64,000 bases of DNA from Pseudomonas benzenivorans (GTDB taxonomy: Bacteria > Pseudomonadota > Gammaproteobacteria > Pseudomonadales > Pseudomonadaceae): positions 2,356,001-2,420,000 of the forward strand of contig NZ_CP137892.1 in NCBI RefSeq assembly GCF_033547155.1, read 5' to 3'. The notes below the pieces were generated by a model that worked only from the letters and a program-made list of their open reading frames with translations, had not been told where the DNA came from and made no database searches. Positions 39,559-49,041 of this stretch are shown piece by piece. Positions within the stretch are counted from its first letter, which is position 1, and each line of letters opens with the position of its first letter. Both the position numbers and the translations under genes were made by a program.

Positions 39559-40338
39559 ATGCCTTTTCCCTTCGAGCTGGCCGTCGACCCGGCGATGCTG
39601 GCGGTTCTGGCCCTGGTCGCCTTCCTCGCCGGCTTCGTCGATGCCATCGCCGGCGGCGGCGGCCTGCTCACCATACCCGCCTTGCTGACCGCAGGCCTGC
39701 CGCCCCATCTGGTGCTCGGCACCAACAAGCTGTGCGCCACCTTCGGCTCCGCTACGGCCAGCTACACCTTCTACCGGCGCAAGCTGTTCGCCCCGGCACA
39801 GTGGCGCAACGCCCTGCTCGGCACAGCCATCGGCGCCCTGCTCGGCGCGGCGGTGGCCCACTGGATGCCGGCGGCCTGGCTCAACCAGATGCTGCCGGCC
39901 GTGGTCTTCGCCTGCGGGCTCTACCTGCTGCTGGGCAGGCCTCCCGAAGCCCCCACTGGCTCCCTGGCACCGCCCGCAAAACTCCGGCAATGGCCACAAG
40001 GCCTCGGGCTGGGCTTCTACGATGGCATCGCCGGCCCGGGAACCGGGGCCTTCTGGACCGTCAGCAGCCTGCTGCTCTATCCCCTCGATCTGGTGCGCGC
40101 CAGTGGCGTGGCGCGGAGCATGAACTTCGTCAGCAACGCCTGTGCACTGGCGGTATTCATCGGTACCGGGCAGGTGGCCTGGGTGCTCGGCCTGAGTATG
40201 GGCATGGCGCTGATGGTCGGTGCCTACCTCGGCGCGCGCACGGCGATCCGCGGCGGCGCGAAGTTCATCCGCCCGGTGTTCATCCTGGTGGTACTGGCGC
40301 TGACCGCGCGTCTAGCCTGGCAGCACTGGTTCGGCTAG
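39559..40338 (+). CDS. TSUP (TauE/SafE) family sulfite/organic-anion permease
   Basis: 259 residues, about seven helices. [22 protein letters not shown] is the family's N-terminal repeat, and [20 protein letters not shown] the second-half repeat with the matching GxxGxGxG turn. TauE/SafE transporters export sulfite, sulfoacetate or related anions across the inner membrane; the exact solute cannot be read here. Its 3' end overlaps the convergent nudC gene by 27 bases. Confidence 0.9.
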   Translation: MPFPFELAVDPAMLAVLALVAFLAGFVDAIAGGGGLLTIPALLTAGLPPHLVLGTNKLCATFGSATASYTFYRRKLFAPAQWRNALLGTAIGALLGAAVAHWMPAAWLNQMLPAVVFACGLYLLLGRPPEAPTGSLAPPAKLRQWPQGLGLGFYDGIAGPGTGAFWTVSSLLLYPLDLVRASGVARSMNFVSNACALAVFIGTGQVAWVLGLSMGMALMVGAYLGARTAIRGGAKFIRPVFILVVLALTARLAWQHWFG

Positions 40339-41142
40339 CCCCAGGCGCCGCGCGACGTACAGGTCGATCAGGTAACGGGCGATGGAGCGCGGCGCCGGCA
40401 ACGGTGGCAGCCGGTGCACGCTGAACCATTGGGCATCTTCGATCTCGTCGACCTGCATGACGATCTCGCCGCCGGCGTACTCGGCATGGAAACCGAGCAT
40501 CAGCGAATGGGGAAAGGGCCAGCCCTGGCTGCCCAGGTACTGCAGGTTGCCGACCTCGATGCCCACTTCCTCACGGATCTCGCGGACCACGCACTGCTCC
40601 ACCGATTCGCCCGGTTCGACGAAGCCGGCCAGGGTGCTGTAGACGCCAGGAACGAAGCGCGGCGAACGCGCCAGCAGGATTTCATCGCCGCGGGTGACCA
40701 GGGCGATCATGCTCGGCGACAACCGAGGGTAATGCCGCAGCGCGCAGCGCGGGCACTGCATGGCGCGCTCCCCCGCCACCGCCACCATCGCGTCGCCGCA
40801 GCTGCCACAGAAACGGTGCTGGCGCGCCCAGGTGCCGATCTGCGTGGCATAGCCGAGCAGCCGGAAGATGTCGGCCTCGCCCTGCAACATGACCTGACGC
40901 AGACTCTGCCAGGCACAACCCGGCAGGTCCTGCGGCTGCTCCAACTCCAGCAGGTAGACCGCATCGCCAGCGAAGTGGCCGAGCCCCTGCTCGACGAGGA
41001 TGGCAAGCGCCTGCTGCTTCAGCCAGTCCCGGGGAAACAGCACGCCATTGGCGTCGCCGAGAAACTGCTGTTGGCAATGCACCAATGCCCAGCCGCCGGG
41101 TTGCCGCACATCGAGCAGGGCCGGTTGCCAGTGCCGAGTCAT
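40312..41142 (-). CDS. nudC: NAD+ diphosphatase / NADH pyrophosphatase and RNA de-NADding enzyme
   Basis: 276 residues. A zinc ribbon (CGSC-x14-CPRC, about 112-130) precedes the Nudix domain, whose box [25 protein letters not shown] fits G-x5-E-x7-REUxEExGU. The downstream NADH-specific motif reads SQGWPFPHS instead of SQPWPFPxS. The enzyme hydrolyses NAD(H) to NMN(H) and AMP and removes NAD caps from RNA 5' ends. Its ATG directly follows the stop of the ChpA-like gene, so it is the last gene of a three-gene minus-strand operon with dienoyl-CoA isomerase. Confidence 0.93.
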   Translation of the reverse strand: MTRHWQPALLDVRQPGGWALVHCQQQFLGDANGVLFPRDWLKQQALAILVEQGLGHFAGDAVYLLELEQPQDLPGCAWQSLRQVMLQGEADIFRLLGYATQIGTWARQHRFCGSCGDAMVAVAGERAMQCPRCALRHYPRLSPSMIALVTRGDEILLARSPRFVPGVYSTLAGFVEPGESVEQCVVREIREEVGIEVGNLQYLGSQGWPFPHSLMLGFHAEYAGGEIVMQVDEIEDAQWFSVHRLPPLPAPRSIARYLIDLYVARRLGLAEPVLPG

Positions 41143-42822
41143 CTAAACGGCCACCTTCATGCCCAGGGCGTGGACGCTGTCGGCGGCCAGATCGAGCACG
41201 CTCGGCTGGGTTTCCGGCCGCAAGACCGCGCCGGCCTCCAGGTAGTACTCCAGGCTGCTCAAGGCGTCGGCCAGGGTCTCCAAGCGCTGTTCGGAGGGCA
41301 TCTGCGGCGCATCGAGCATCTGCGTCTGGATATATTCGGCGCAGGCCGCCACCAGCAGGGCCGCGCGCTCCTGACCGAGAAACCACAACCCGCCGCGCAC
41401 GGCCTGCAGACTGAAGGGCACGTTGGCCAGGTGCATGCGGTCGCCGCCGTTTTCCAGATAGGCGGTGATGGAGCGCTTGGCCAATGCCAGCCCCGCCTGG
41501 GCCTCGTCGACCACGACGATGCGCGCCTCCTTGAGCTGGTGCTGGGCGAAGGTTTCGGCCTCCCGTCCCGGCTGCGCCTGGCCGGGGCGACTGTCACGGC
41601 GCTCGCAGCTCTCCAGACTGGCGACCATGCCCTCGACATAGAGCACCGCCTCGGCCAGCTTGTTCAGCTCGGCCGGCGGCGGCACCACCTGCTCGCGCCA
41701 GCCGGCGACCGTCTGCAACTGAGCCGCCAGCGAGTTGCCCGCCGAACTGAGGCCGACCATGCCCAGGGTCTTGCTCAACTTGCCGAGCAAGGCATGCAGG
41801 CTGCCGAGGTTCTCCGCCTGCACCGTACCGCGCTCGATCAGATCGAGCATGTCCTTGAGACTGGTCAGTTCCTCGCGGATCGCCGAGCTCAGCGAGCGCA
41901 TCACCGACTGTCCGGGACCGGCCAGGCGCCGATACTCCTCTTCCAGCAGGTGGTCGGTGAACGGCAAGGGGGTCAGACCGAAGACATCCCGCACCGGGGT
42001 GACGGCCGGCCCGCGGCTGTCGCCCAGCGCGACCAGGTAGAGCAGCTCCTTGAGCAGGCTGCGGGGCGTTTCATACTGGGCGTGGGCGAGCATCTGCTTG
42101 AGCTCGCGGTCGACCCTGGAGAACAGCTGCTTACGCGACTTGCGCGCCAACAGCTGGCCGTCGAGCTGGGCTTCCAGAGCCGCCGCGGCGATCCAGCACA
42201 GACGCCCCTGGGGCTCGTTGCCATACAGCCCGTCCAGACGGTTCATCGCTCGGGCCATCAGCTTCAGGCTCGCCAGGGCGTTCTGCTCGCGAATGAAACC
42301 GAGCAGCCCGACCTGGTACATGTGTCGCAGGCGCCGCCCCTCGGTTTGCTTGGCCGCGGCATCCAGGGCCGGCGTCGCACGGCGCGGGCGCTGCTGATCG
42401 AGGCGCACACTGAAGAAGAAGCTCTCGGGCAGAGCCGCCTGCCCTCCGGCCAGACGCAGGTGGTTGATCGCCGGCAGCAGCAGCTCGGGCATTTCCTGGC
42501 GGTGGGCGTCGACACTCTCCAGATAGCGGCGCAGCACATGCAAGGCATTGCTCAAGGCCGCCAGCTGTTCGTCGCGCTCGCTGCCGGCATCGGCGGGAAT
42601 GTCGGTGGCCTGATCGAGCACTTCCTGGGCCAGCAACTCCGCACCGGTCAACTCGATCAGACTGAGCGCGCCGCGCACCTGCTGCAGCCCTTCCACCGCC
42701 TGCTGCAGCAGGCTGCCGTTGTGCCGTTCGGCAATGAACTGCTCCAGGCTGGACTCGGCCTCTTCCATGGTGGTGAACAGTTCATCGCGCACCAGACTCA
42801 GCGACCTGGTTCCTGAAACCAT
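41143..42822 (-). CDS. ChpA/PilL N-terminal-like helical protein
   Basis: 559 residues, all alpha-helical, with no membrane segment. ELFTTMEEAESSLEQFIAE and, at the end, ADALSSLEYYLEAG resemble the N-terminal region of ChpA, the giant type IV pilus chemosensory kinase, which contains repeated Hpt-like bundles. No kinase catalytic motifs are present, and the phospho-accepting histidine context of a true Hpt domain is not evident. Family members are often mis-annotated as ferrous-iron transport B. It may be a scaffold interacting with pilus chemosensory proteins. It lies between the isomerase and nudC genes (49 bases after the former, zero bases before the latter). Confidence 0.7.
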   Translation of the reverse strand: MVSGTRSLSLVRDELFTTMEEAESSLEQFIAERHNGSLLQQAVEGLQQVRGALSLIELTGAELLAQEVLDQATDIPADAGSERDEQLAALSNALHVLRRYLESVDAHRQEMPELLLPAINHLRLAGGQAALPESFFFSVRLDQQRPRRATPALDAAAKQTEGRRLRHMYQVGLLGFIREQNALASLKLMARAMNRLDGLYGNEPQGRLCWIAAAALEAQLDGQLLARKSRKQLFSRVDRELKQMLAHAQYETPRSLLKELLYLVALGDSRGPAVTPVRDVFGLTPLPFTDHLLEEEYRRLAGPGQSVMRSLSSAIREELTSLKDMLDLIERGTVQAENLGSLHALLGKLSKTLGMVGLSSAGNSLAAQLQTVAGWREQVVPPPAELNKLAEAVLYVEGMVASLESCERRDSRPGQAQPGREAETFAQHQLKEARIVVVDEAQAGLALAKRSITAYLENGGDRMHLANVPFSLQAVRGGLWFLGQERAALLVAACAEYIQTQMLDAPQMPSEQRLETLADALSSLEYYLEAGAVLRPETQPSVLDLAADSVHALGMKVAV

Positions 42823-42871
42823 GGCTAACGCGCCTCCCGCGCCGATAGAAAAGACAGTTGCGGGCAGCGCA

Positions 42872-43693
42872 TCAGTCGGCGAACTCCGGTTTCTGCTTGC
42901 TCATGTGCGCCGCCATGGCCACGCGCAGATCTGCCGACTGCAGCATCGCGGCGTTCCAGGTGGCGACGTACTCCAGGCCATCGTCGACCCGGTGGTCGCG
43001 CATGTAGCGAATCATTTCCTTGGTGCCACGCACCGCGATCGGCGACTTGGCGGCGATCTCCCAGGCGATCTCCATCACCCCGTCGAGCAGCGCCGAGGCA
43101 TCGCCGAAGGTGCGGTTGACCAGGCCGATGCGGCGCGCTTCCTCGCCGTCGATGGTCCGACCGGTATAGGCCAGCTCGCGCATCATGCCGTCGCCGATGA
43201 TCCGCGGCAGGCGCTGCAGGGTGCCGACATCCGCGGCCATGCCGATGTCGATCTCCTTGATCGAGAACTGCGCATCGACGGTGGAATAACGCATGTCGCA
43301 GGCGGCGATCAGGTCGATGGCACCGCCCAGGCAGTAGCCCTGGATCGCCGCCAGCACCGGCTTGCGACACTGGTCCACGGCATTGAACGAACCCTGCAGC
43401 TCGAGGATCTTGCGCCGCAGGGTCTCGGCGTTGCGGCCGACGTCCTTGCCCAGCTGGCTGCCGACCTGGGCCAGCAGCATCAGGTCGATACCGGAGGAGA
43501 AATGCTTGCCGGCCCCCGACAAAACCACCACCCGGACCTCGTCCGTGGCGTCGACCCAGCGGAAGATCTCGATGATCTCCGACCAGAAGTCGGCATTCAT
43601 GGCATTGACCTTTTCCGGCCGATTGATCGTCACATGGGCGACCTTATCTGCCAACTCGACACGAAAGGCTTTGTAGTCGGACACGGCAGTCAT
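42872..43693 (-). CDS. Enoyl-CoA hydratase/isomerase family, probable delta3,5-delta2,4-dienoyl-CoA isomerase
   Basis: 273 residues from ATG 43693 (MTAVSDYKAFRVE). The oxyanion-hole segments are FSSGIDLMLLAQ and CLGGAIDLIAACDMRY, and the segment IKEIDIGMAADVGTLQRLP carries the Glu and Asp that the dienoyl-CoA isomerases (ECH1) use, instead of the two Glu of a hydratase. It shifts double bonds during beta-oxidation of unsaturated fatty acids. It is the first gene of the ECH-ChpA-like-nudC operon. Confidence 0.88.
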   Translation of the reverse strand: MTAVSDYKAFRVELADKVAHVTINRPEKVNAMNADFWSEIIEIFRWVDATDEVRVVVLSGAGKHFSSGIDLMLLAQVGSQLGKDVGRNAETLRRKILELQGSFNAVDQCRKPVLAAIQGYCLGGAIDLIAACDMRYSTVDAQFSIKEIDIGMAADVGTLQRLPRIIGDGMMRELAYTGRTIDGEEARRIGLVNRTFGDASALLDGVMEIAWEIAAKSPIAVRGTKEMIRYMRDHRVDDGLEYVATWNAAMLQSADLRVAMAAHMSKQKPEFAD

Positions 43694-43907
43694 CCTCGAT
43701 ATAGATGGCGCGAACACGCTGAGAATTCTTGGGATTAGAACCGGGCAACTATAACAAGGACGTCATGAATGTCGATGCCGACCACTGTGATGCAGGCCAC
43801 GTCACTGAACTTCAGCCGGGGTCGGGGTTCCCGCGTTAAGCAATTGATCTGCCTGGAATGCAGCGGCTGGGCGCGGCAGCGACGCAACGTCGCTGCACAC
43901 CCCGGGC

Positions 43908-46178
43908 CTAGGCCTTGATGCAGTCGACCGTGTAGAGCGTGCCCTGCGGGCCCTCCTGGCGCTGCAGGCCATGCACGTCCGCATCGAAGCCGGGGAAGCT
44001 GTTATCGAAGGTGCGGGCGAACGCCAGGTAATCGATGATCGCCCGGGTGGCCGGGGTGAAGCGCTCGCCCGGCATGATCAGCGGAATGCCCGGCGGGTAA
44101 GGCACCAGCATCACCGCGGCGATGCGCCCTTCGAGCCGGTCGATCGGCACGGCCTCAACCTCGCCGCGCACCAGCTGGTCGTAGGCGTCGGCCGGCTTCA
44201 GCGCCACCTCCGGCAGCACCGTGTACATGCGCTTGAGCGCCTTGGCCGTGGCGTTCTCCCGGTAGCAGCCGTGCAGTGCATCGCACAGGTCGCGCAGGCC
44301 CATGCCCTGGTAGTGGGCGCCACCGGCCTGGGCGATGGAGGGCAAGGCCTCGCTCAACGCCTGGTTCGCGTCGTAGCAGCGCTTGAACTCCAGCAACTCG
44401 GTCAGCAGGGTGCTCCACTTGCCCTTGGTGATGCCCATGGAGAACAGCACCAGGAAGGAGTACAGACCGGTCTTCTCCACCACCAGGCCGCGCTCCCAGA
44501 GGAACTTGCCGACCACCGCCGCGGGTATCCCGCACTGGTCCAGGGTGCCGCCGGCGGTCAGCCCCGGGGTCACCAGGGTGACCTTGATCGGGTCGAGCAG
44601 CACATAGTCATCGGCCACCTCGCCGAAACCGTGCCAGTCCGCCTGGGGCTGCAGCAGCCAGTCGCCGGTGGCCACCTCTTCCGCGCCTTCGGCCCGGGGC
44701 GGTTGCCAGATGCTGAACCACCAGTCGTCGGCCTCGAGGTTCTGCCGCAGATTGGCCAGGGCACGGCGAAAGCTCAGGGCCTCGTCGAAGGTCTCCTGGA
44801 TCAGCGAGCGACCGGCCGGCCCCTCCATCATCGCCGAGGCCACGTCCAGGGAGGCGATGATGCCGTACTGCGGCGAGGTGGAAATATGCATCATGAAGGC
44901 TTCGTTGAAGCGGTCGCGATCCAGCTGGCGGCTGCCGCTGTCCCGCACGTGGATCATCGAGGCCTGGCTGAAGGCCGCCAGCAGCTTGTGGGTGGAATGA
45001 GTGGTGAACACCAGCGGCCCCTCGGCCTCGCACGAAGTGCCCATGCCGTAACGCCCGGCATAGAACTCGTGGAAGGCGGCATAGGCGTACCAGGCCTCGT
45101 CGAAGTGCAGCACCTCGACGCTGTCGCCCAGGGTCTGCTTGATCAGCTCGGCGTTGTAACACAGGCCGTCGTAGGTGGAGTTGGTCACCACCGCGAGCTT
45201 GACCTTCGGCGCCCCGCCGCCGGCCGCGCGGGCCTGGGCCAGCGGGCTGGCGGCGATCTTGGCGCGGATCGAGTCGGCGGAGAACTCGCTCAACGGAATC
45301 GGCCCGATGATGCCCAGCTCGTTGCGTTCCGGGCTCAGGTACAGGGGGATGGCGCCGGTCATGATGATCGAATGGAGGATCGACTTGTGGCAGTTGCGGT
45401 CCACCAGCACCAGGTCGTCGCGACCGACCATGCTGTGCCAGACGATCTTGTTGGCCGTCGAGGTGCCGTTGATCACGAAGTAGGTGTGGTCGGCGCCGAA
45501 GTTGCGCGCCGCCCGCGCCTCGGCCTCGGCCAGGGGACCGGTGTGATCCAGCAGCGAACCCAGCTCCGGCACCGACACCGACAGGTCCGAGCGCAGCGTG
45601 TTCTCGCCGAAGAACTGGTGGAAGGCCTGGCCCACCGGGCTCTTGCGGTAGGCCACGCCGCCGCCATGGCCGGGGGTGTGCCAGGAGTAGTTGGACTGGG
45701 CGGTGTGCTGCACCAGGGCCTTGAAGAACGGCGGCAGTAGGCCGTCGAGGTAATTGCGTGCGGCGCGAGCCACCTGGCGAGCGAGGAACGCCACCGTGTC
45801 CTCGAACAGGTAGAGGATGCCGCGCAGCTGGTTGAGGTCGGCCATGGCCTCGGCCGGCGCGTTCTCGATGGTCACCTGCTCGCCGAGGGCGAAGATCGGC
45901 AAGTGCGGCGCCCGCACCCGGGCGATACGGATCAGCTCGACCATGTCCGCCAGAAGGTGCTTGTTCTCCCCCGCGCCCTCGGCCGTCACCAGGATGCAGG
46001 CCAGGCCGTGGTGGGTCGAGGCGACGATGCGGCCCTCCGCGGCGCTGGCGGTGGCGACGATGCTGAAGCCGTCCTGTTCCAGTTCGCGGGCGATGGCCCG
46101 CACCCGCTCGCCGGCCACGGTGTCGGCCTTGATGTCGCGGTGGACGATCAGCACGGGGAACTTGAGGTCTTTGTACAT
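43908..46178 (-). CDS. ldcA: Biodegradative-type lysine/ornithine/arginine decarboxylase, LdcA
   Basis: 756 residues. A CheY-like wing domain (1-150) is followed by the PLP fold (about 160-520) and a C-terminal domain. The PLP lysine is in THSTHKLLAAFSQ, the cofactor-aspartate in VLHFDEAWYAYAAFH. The length and sequence fit P. aeruginosa LdcA (PA1818), which decarboxylates L-lysine to cadaverine and is the first step of its catabolic lysine pathway. It is transcribed divergently from the lysine-dehydrogenase-like gene. The ArgR-type site known upstream of the P. aeruginosa gene is not something I could identify with confidence. Confidence 0.92.
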   Translation of the reverse strand: MYKDLKFPVLIVHRDIKADTVAGERVRAIARELEQDGFSIVATASAAEGRIVASTHHGLACILVTAEGAGENKHLLADMVELIRIARVRAPHLPIFALGEQVTIENAPAEAMADLNQLRGILYLFEDTVAFLARQVARAARNYLDGLLPPFFKALVQHTAQSNYSWHTPGHGGGVAYRKSPVGQAFHQFFGENTLRSDLSVSVPELGSLLDHTGPLAEAEARAARNFGADHTYFVINGTSTANKIVWHSMVGRDDLVLVDRNCHKSILHSIIMTGAIPLYLSPERNELGIIGPIPLSEFSADSIRAKIAASPLAQARAAGGGAPKVKLAVVTNSTYDGLCYNAELIKQTLGDSVEVLHFDEAWYAYAAFHEFYAGRYGMGTSCEAEGPLVFTTHSTHKLLAAFSQASMIHVRDSGSRQLDRDRFNEAFMMHISTSPQYGIIASLDVASAMMEGPAGRSLIQETFDEALSFRRALANLRQNLEADDWWFSIWQPPRAEGAEEVATGDWLLQPQADWHGFGEVADDYVLLDPIKVTLVTPGLTAGGTLDQCGIPAAVVGKFLWERGLVVEKTGLYSFLVLFSMGITKGKWSTLLTELLEFKRCYDANQALSEALPSIAQAGGAHYQGMGLRDLCDALHGCYRENATAKALKRMYTVLPEVALKPADAYDQLVRGEVEAVPIDRLEGRIAAVMLVPYPPGIPLIMPGERFTPATRAIIDYLAFARTFDNSFPGFDADVHGLQRQEGPQGTLYTVDCIKA

Positions 46179-46429
46179 GGCGGCTCCTGCTCGGCGATAA
46201 GGGTTGGCCTGCCCTCAGGGTAGAGGCTCCGGGAGGCCATGTGACAAGAAAGTTATAAGAACCCGGCTGCATGTCGCCTCTCGCCCACCCAACCAGAACT
46301 GCAAAATGACTCGTCAGCACGTCTTAATGACCAGTTTTTTCATCTAATTGATGCCTTGTGAGTCTTATTGTCGAACCAACTGCTCTCTAGACTGGCCCCA
46401 TCTGACACGCAACCTTGGAGATAACAACA

Positions 46430-47527
46430 ATGAACGTCCTCCTGCTCGGCGCGGGCCACATCGGCTACACCATCGCCCAACTGCTGCACAAATCCGGCGA
46501 CTACCAGGTGCTGGTGGCCGACCGCGACGCCACCTCGCTGCAGGCCATCGCCGACCTGGGCATCGCCACCCGCGAGCTCGACTCGGCCGACAGCAAAGCC
46601 CTGGAAGCCGCCATGCAGGGTCAGGATGCGGTGCTCAACGCCCTGCCCTATCACATGGCCATCGCCGTGGCCCAAGCCGCCAAGGCCACCGCCACCCACT
46701 ACTTCGACCTGACCGAAGACGTGCACGCGACCAAGACCATCATGGAACTGGCCAAGGACGCCAAGACCGCCTTCATGCCGCAGTGCGGCCTGGCCCCGGG
46801 CTTTATCGGCATCGCCGCCCACTCCCTGGCGCGCCACTTCGACAGCGTGCGCGAGGTGAAGATGCGCGTCGGCGCCCTGCCCGAGTTCCCCACCAATGCG
46901 CTGAAGTACAACCTGACCTGGAGTGTCGACGGCCTGGTCAACGAGTACTGCCACCCCTGCGAGGCGATCCGCAACGGCAAGCTGCAGATGGTCCAGCCAC
47001 TGGAAGGTCTGGAGCACTTCTCCCTAGACGGCGTCGAGTACGAGGCCTTCAACACCTCCGGCGGCCTCGGCACCCTGTGCGAGACCCTGCAAGGCAAGGT
47101 CGAGGTGCTCGACTACAAGACCGTGCGCTACCCGGGCCACCGCGACCTGATGAAGTTCCTCCTGGAGGACCTGCGCCTGGCCGACAACCAGGACAAGCTC
47201 AAGGACATCCTGCACGGCGCGGTGCCCAGCACCATGCAGGACGTGGTGCTGGTGTTCGTCACCGTCAATGGCCTGCGCGGCGGCAAGCTGGTGCAGGAAG
47301 TGTTCAGCCGCAAGATCTTCGCCGCCGAACAGAACGGCCGCCTGACCAGTGCCATCCAGATCACCACCGCCGCCGGCATCTGCGCCGCCCTGGACCTGTT
47401 CCGCGAGCAGCGCCTGCCGCAGTCGGGCTTCATCAGCCAGGAGCAGGTGTCGCTGGAAGACTTCCTGGGCAACCGTTTCGGTCAGGCCTACGAGGAGCAA
47501 GAGGTGCAGACTCAAGAGGCCGCCTAA
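46430..47527 (+). CDS. Saccharopine-dehydrogenase-family protein, probable lysine 6-dehydrogenase
   Basis: 365 residues, starting at ATG 46430 with GGAG upstream (a TTG five codons earlier lies on that site). The N-terminal Rossmann motif is LLGAGHIGYTIAQLL (GxGxxG), then PYHMAIAVAQAAKATATHYFDLTED and CGLAPGFIGIAAHSL, which match the saccharopine-dehydrogenase/lysine 6-dehydrogenase family of about 365-370 residues. Lysine 6-dehydrogenase oxidises L-lysine to 2-aminoadipate 6-semialdehyde (cyclising to piperideine-6-carboxylate) with NAD+. The neighbours (ldcA opposite, Lrp regulator, amino-acid ABC importer, HglS) support a lysine substrate; the family also includes carboxynorspermidine and saccharopine enzymes, so this needs biochemical proof. 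Confidence 0.72.
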   Translation: MNVLLLGAGHIGYTIAQLLHKSGDYQVLVADRDATSLQAIADLGIATRELDSADSKALEAAMQGQDAVLNALPYHMAIAVAQAAKATATHYFDLTEDVHATKTIMELAKDAKTAFMPQCGLAPGFIGIAAHSLARHFDSVREVKMRVGALPEFPTNALKYNLTWSVDGLVNEYCHPCEAIRNGKLQMVQPLEGLEHFSLDGVEYEAFNTSGGLGTLCETLQGKVEVLDYKTVRYPGHRDLMKFLLEDLRLADNQDKLKDILHGAVPSTMQDVVLVFVTVNGLRGGKLVQEVFSRKIFAAEQNGRLTSAIQITTAAGICAALDLFREQRLPQSGFISQEQVSLEDFLGNRFGQAYEEQEVQTQEAA

Positions 47528-47544
47528 GCCTCAGTGAGTCCCCG

Positions 47545-47585
47545 ATCCCCGGTCGCCGGCAGTAACCCTGTCGGCGACCGGGGAT
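47545..47585 (+). terminator. Rho-independent terminator of the lysine-dehydrogenase-like gene
   Basis: A 14-bp perfect stem (ATCCCCGGTCGCCG at 47545-47558, complement at 47572-47585) with a 13-base loop, ending in a run of five T. Confidence 0.88.
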
Positions 47586-47666
47586 TTTTATTGCCCGCGC
47601 TATAGACGCCTATGGCGCCGCGCCCACGCCTGCGCGGCGGTCGACGCCGCGTCGCAGCCTGCCCGG

Positions 47667-48128
47667 CTAGAGCTTCTGTCCGCGATCCAGCTTGCACGAG
47701 AGGATGATCGAGGTGGTGGTCTTCTCCACCCCGTCCACCTCGCCGATCTCGTCCAGCAGCTGGTCGAGGCGCTCCGGCGAATCGGCGCGCAACCAGGCAA
47801 CGAAATCGAACTCGCCACTGACGGTACACAGCTGCTGCACCTCGGCCATGCTGGTCAGGCGGCGCAGCACCTCCTTGCCCGAGCGCGGCTGCAGGGTGAT
47901 GCCGACATAGGCCTGCAGGCCGCCGTCCAGCACCCGCTGGCCCAGGCGCAGGCCGTAGCCGGTGATGACCTTGTTCTTCTCCAACCGGGCGATGCGCGAG
48001 ATCACCGTGGTGCGGGCGATGCCCAGTTTGCGCGCCAGCATGGCCACGCTCTCGCGGGCGTTGAGTTGCAGCGCGGCGATCAGCTGGCGGTCGATATCGT
48101 CCAGGCGCAACGGGTTCAGATCAGACAT
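47667..48128 (-). CDS. Lrp/AsnC-family transcriptional regulator
   Basis: 153 residues: winged helix (about 8-60, LDDIDRQLIAALQLNARESVAMLARKLGIARTTVISRIARLE) and RAM/AsnC ligand domain (about 70-150, YVGITLQPRSGKEVLRRL ... VSGEFDFVAWL). It is convergent with the lysine-dehydrogenase-like gene and followed, on the same strand, by the ABC importer region. Lrp-type proteins commonly sense the amino acid they help to degrade, so lysine or an intermediate is the likely effector for this locus, by inference from context. Confidence 0.93.
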   Translation of the reverse strand: MSDLNPLRLDDIDRQLIAALQLNARESVAMLARKLGIARTTVISRIARLEKNKVITGYGLRLGQRVLDGGLQAYVGITLQPRSGKEVLRRLTSMAEVQQLCTVSGEFDFVAWLRADSPERLDQLLDEIGEVDGVEKTTTSIILSCKLDRGQKL

Positions 48129-48317
48129 TCAGGAAGGGTCCCAAGATTTCAGGTCACAACGAGGCGCCGCCCGGCCAGGCCGAGCGGCGATTGCAATGGA
48201 GTGTTCGGGCACGCCCCGGTCGAGCGCGCCCGGCGACCTGCTCCACAGACGAACGCGCCTGGGCAGTCTGCGCAAGCGGCGAAGATTCGTAAAGGAACAG
48301 GCGCAGCGCCGCACCGG

Positions 48318-48344
48318 GGCCCCGCGCCGGTACGGCGCGGGGCC
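48318..48344 (-). terminator. Hairpin at the 3' end of the ABC importer operon
   Basis: A perfect 12-bp GC stem (48318-48329 with 48333-48344, 3-base loop) eight bases after the last permease stop codon (48352). No clear U-tract follows on the minus strand. Confidence 0.55.
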
Positions 48345-48351
48345 GACGGCC

Positions 48352-49041
48352 TCACCGTCCCTGGCAGGCGTCCACCCGCAGACGTCGCTCCAGCAGGCGG
48401 AAGGCCTGTACCAGCAGGTAGGCGGCGAGCAGGTAGAACAGCCCGGCGGCGAAGAAGATCTCCACCGGCTGGTAGGTGCGGGCGATGATGGTGCGCGACA
48501 TGCCGGTCAGCTCCAGCAGGGTGATGGTGCTGGCCAGGGCGCTGGCCTTGAGCATCAGGATCACCTCGTTGCTGTAGGCCGGCAGGCCGATGCGCGCGGC
48601 CCGCGGCAGGACGATGTACAGCAGCGCCTGCCAGTGCGCCATGCCCAGGGCCCGTGCCGCCTCTATCTCCCCCGGCGGCACCGCCTGGATGGCGCCCCGC
48701 AGGATCTCGGCGATATAGGCGGCGGTGTGCAGCGTCAGGGTGATGATGGCGCACCAGTAGGCGTCGCGCAGGTAGGGCCACAGCGGCCCCTCGCGCACCG
48801 CATCGAACTGCGCCAGGCCGTAGTAGACCAGGAACAGCTGCACCAGCAGCGGCGTGCCGCGGAAGAAGAAGATGTAGCCGTAGGGCACCACCCGCAGCCA
48901 CCAGTGCCGCGAGGCCCGGGCGATGCCCAGGGGCAACGCCAGGATCAGCCCGGCGATCACCGCGATGCCGACCAGCTCCAGGGTCAGCCAGGCGCCCTCG
49001 GCCAGGCGCGGCAGCCACTTGACGATCAGTTCCCAGTTCAT
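48352..49041 (-). CDS. Polar amino-acid ABC transporter permease (HisM-like)
   Basis: 229 residues with five helices, from ATG 49041 (MNWELIVKWLPRLAEGAWLTLELVG). The EAA loop EIEAARALGMAHWQALLYIVLPRAARIGLP is the ATPase contact of amino-acid permeases. Its ATG and the TGA of the preceding permease overlap as ATGA, so the two are translationally coupled. It is the last gene of a four-gene importer; it pairs with the HisQ-like subunit. Confidence 0.9.
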   Translation of the reverse strand: MNWELIVKWLPRLAEGAWLTLELVGIAVIAGLILALPLGIARASRHWWLRVVPYGYIFFFRGTPLLVQLFLVYYGLAQFDAVREGPLWPYLRDAYWCAIITLTLHTAAYIAEILRGAIQAVPPGEIEAARALGMAHWQALLYIVLPRAARIGLPAYSNEVILMLKASALASTITLLELTGMSRTIIARTYQPVEIFFAAGLFYLLAAYLLVQAFRLLERRLRVDACQGR

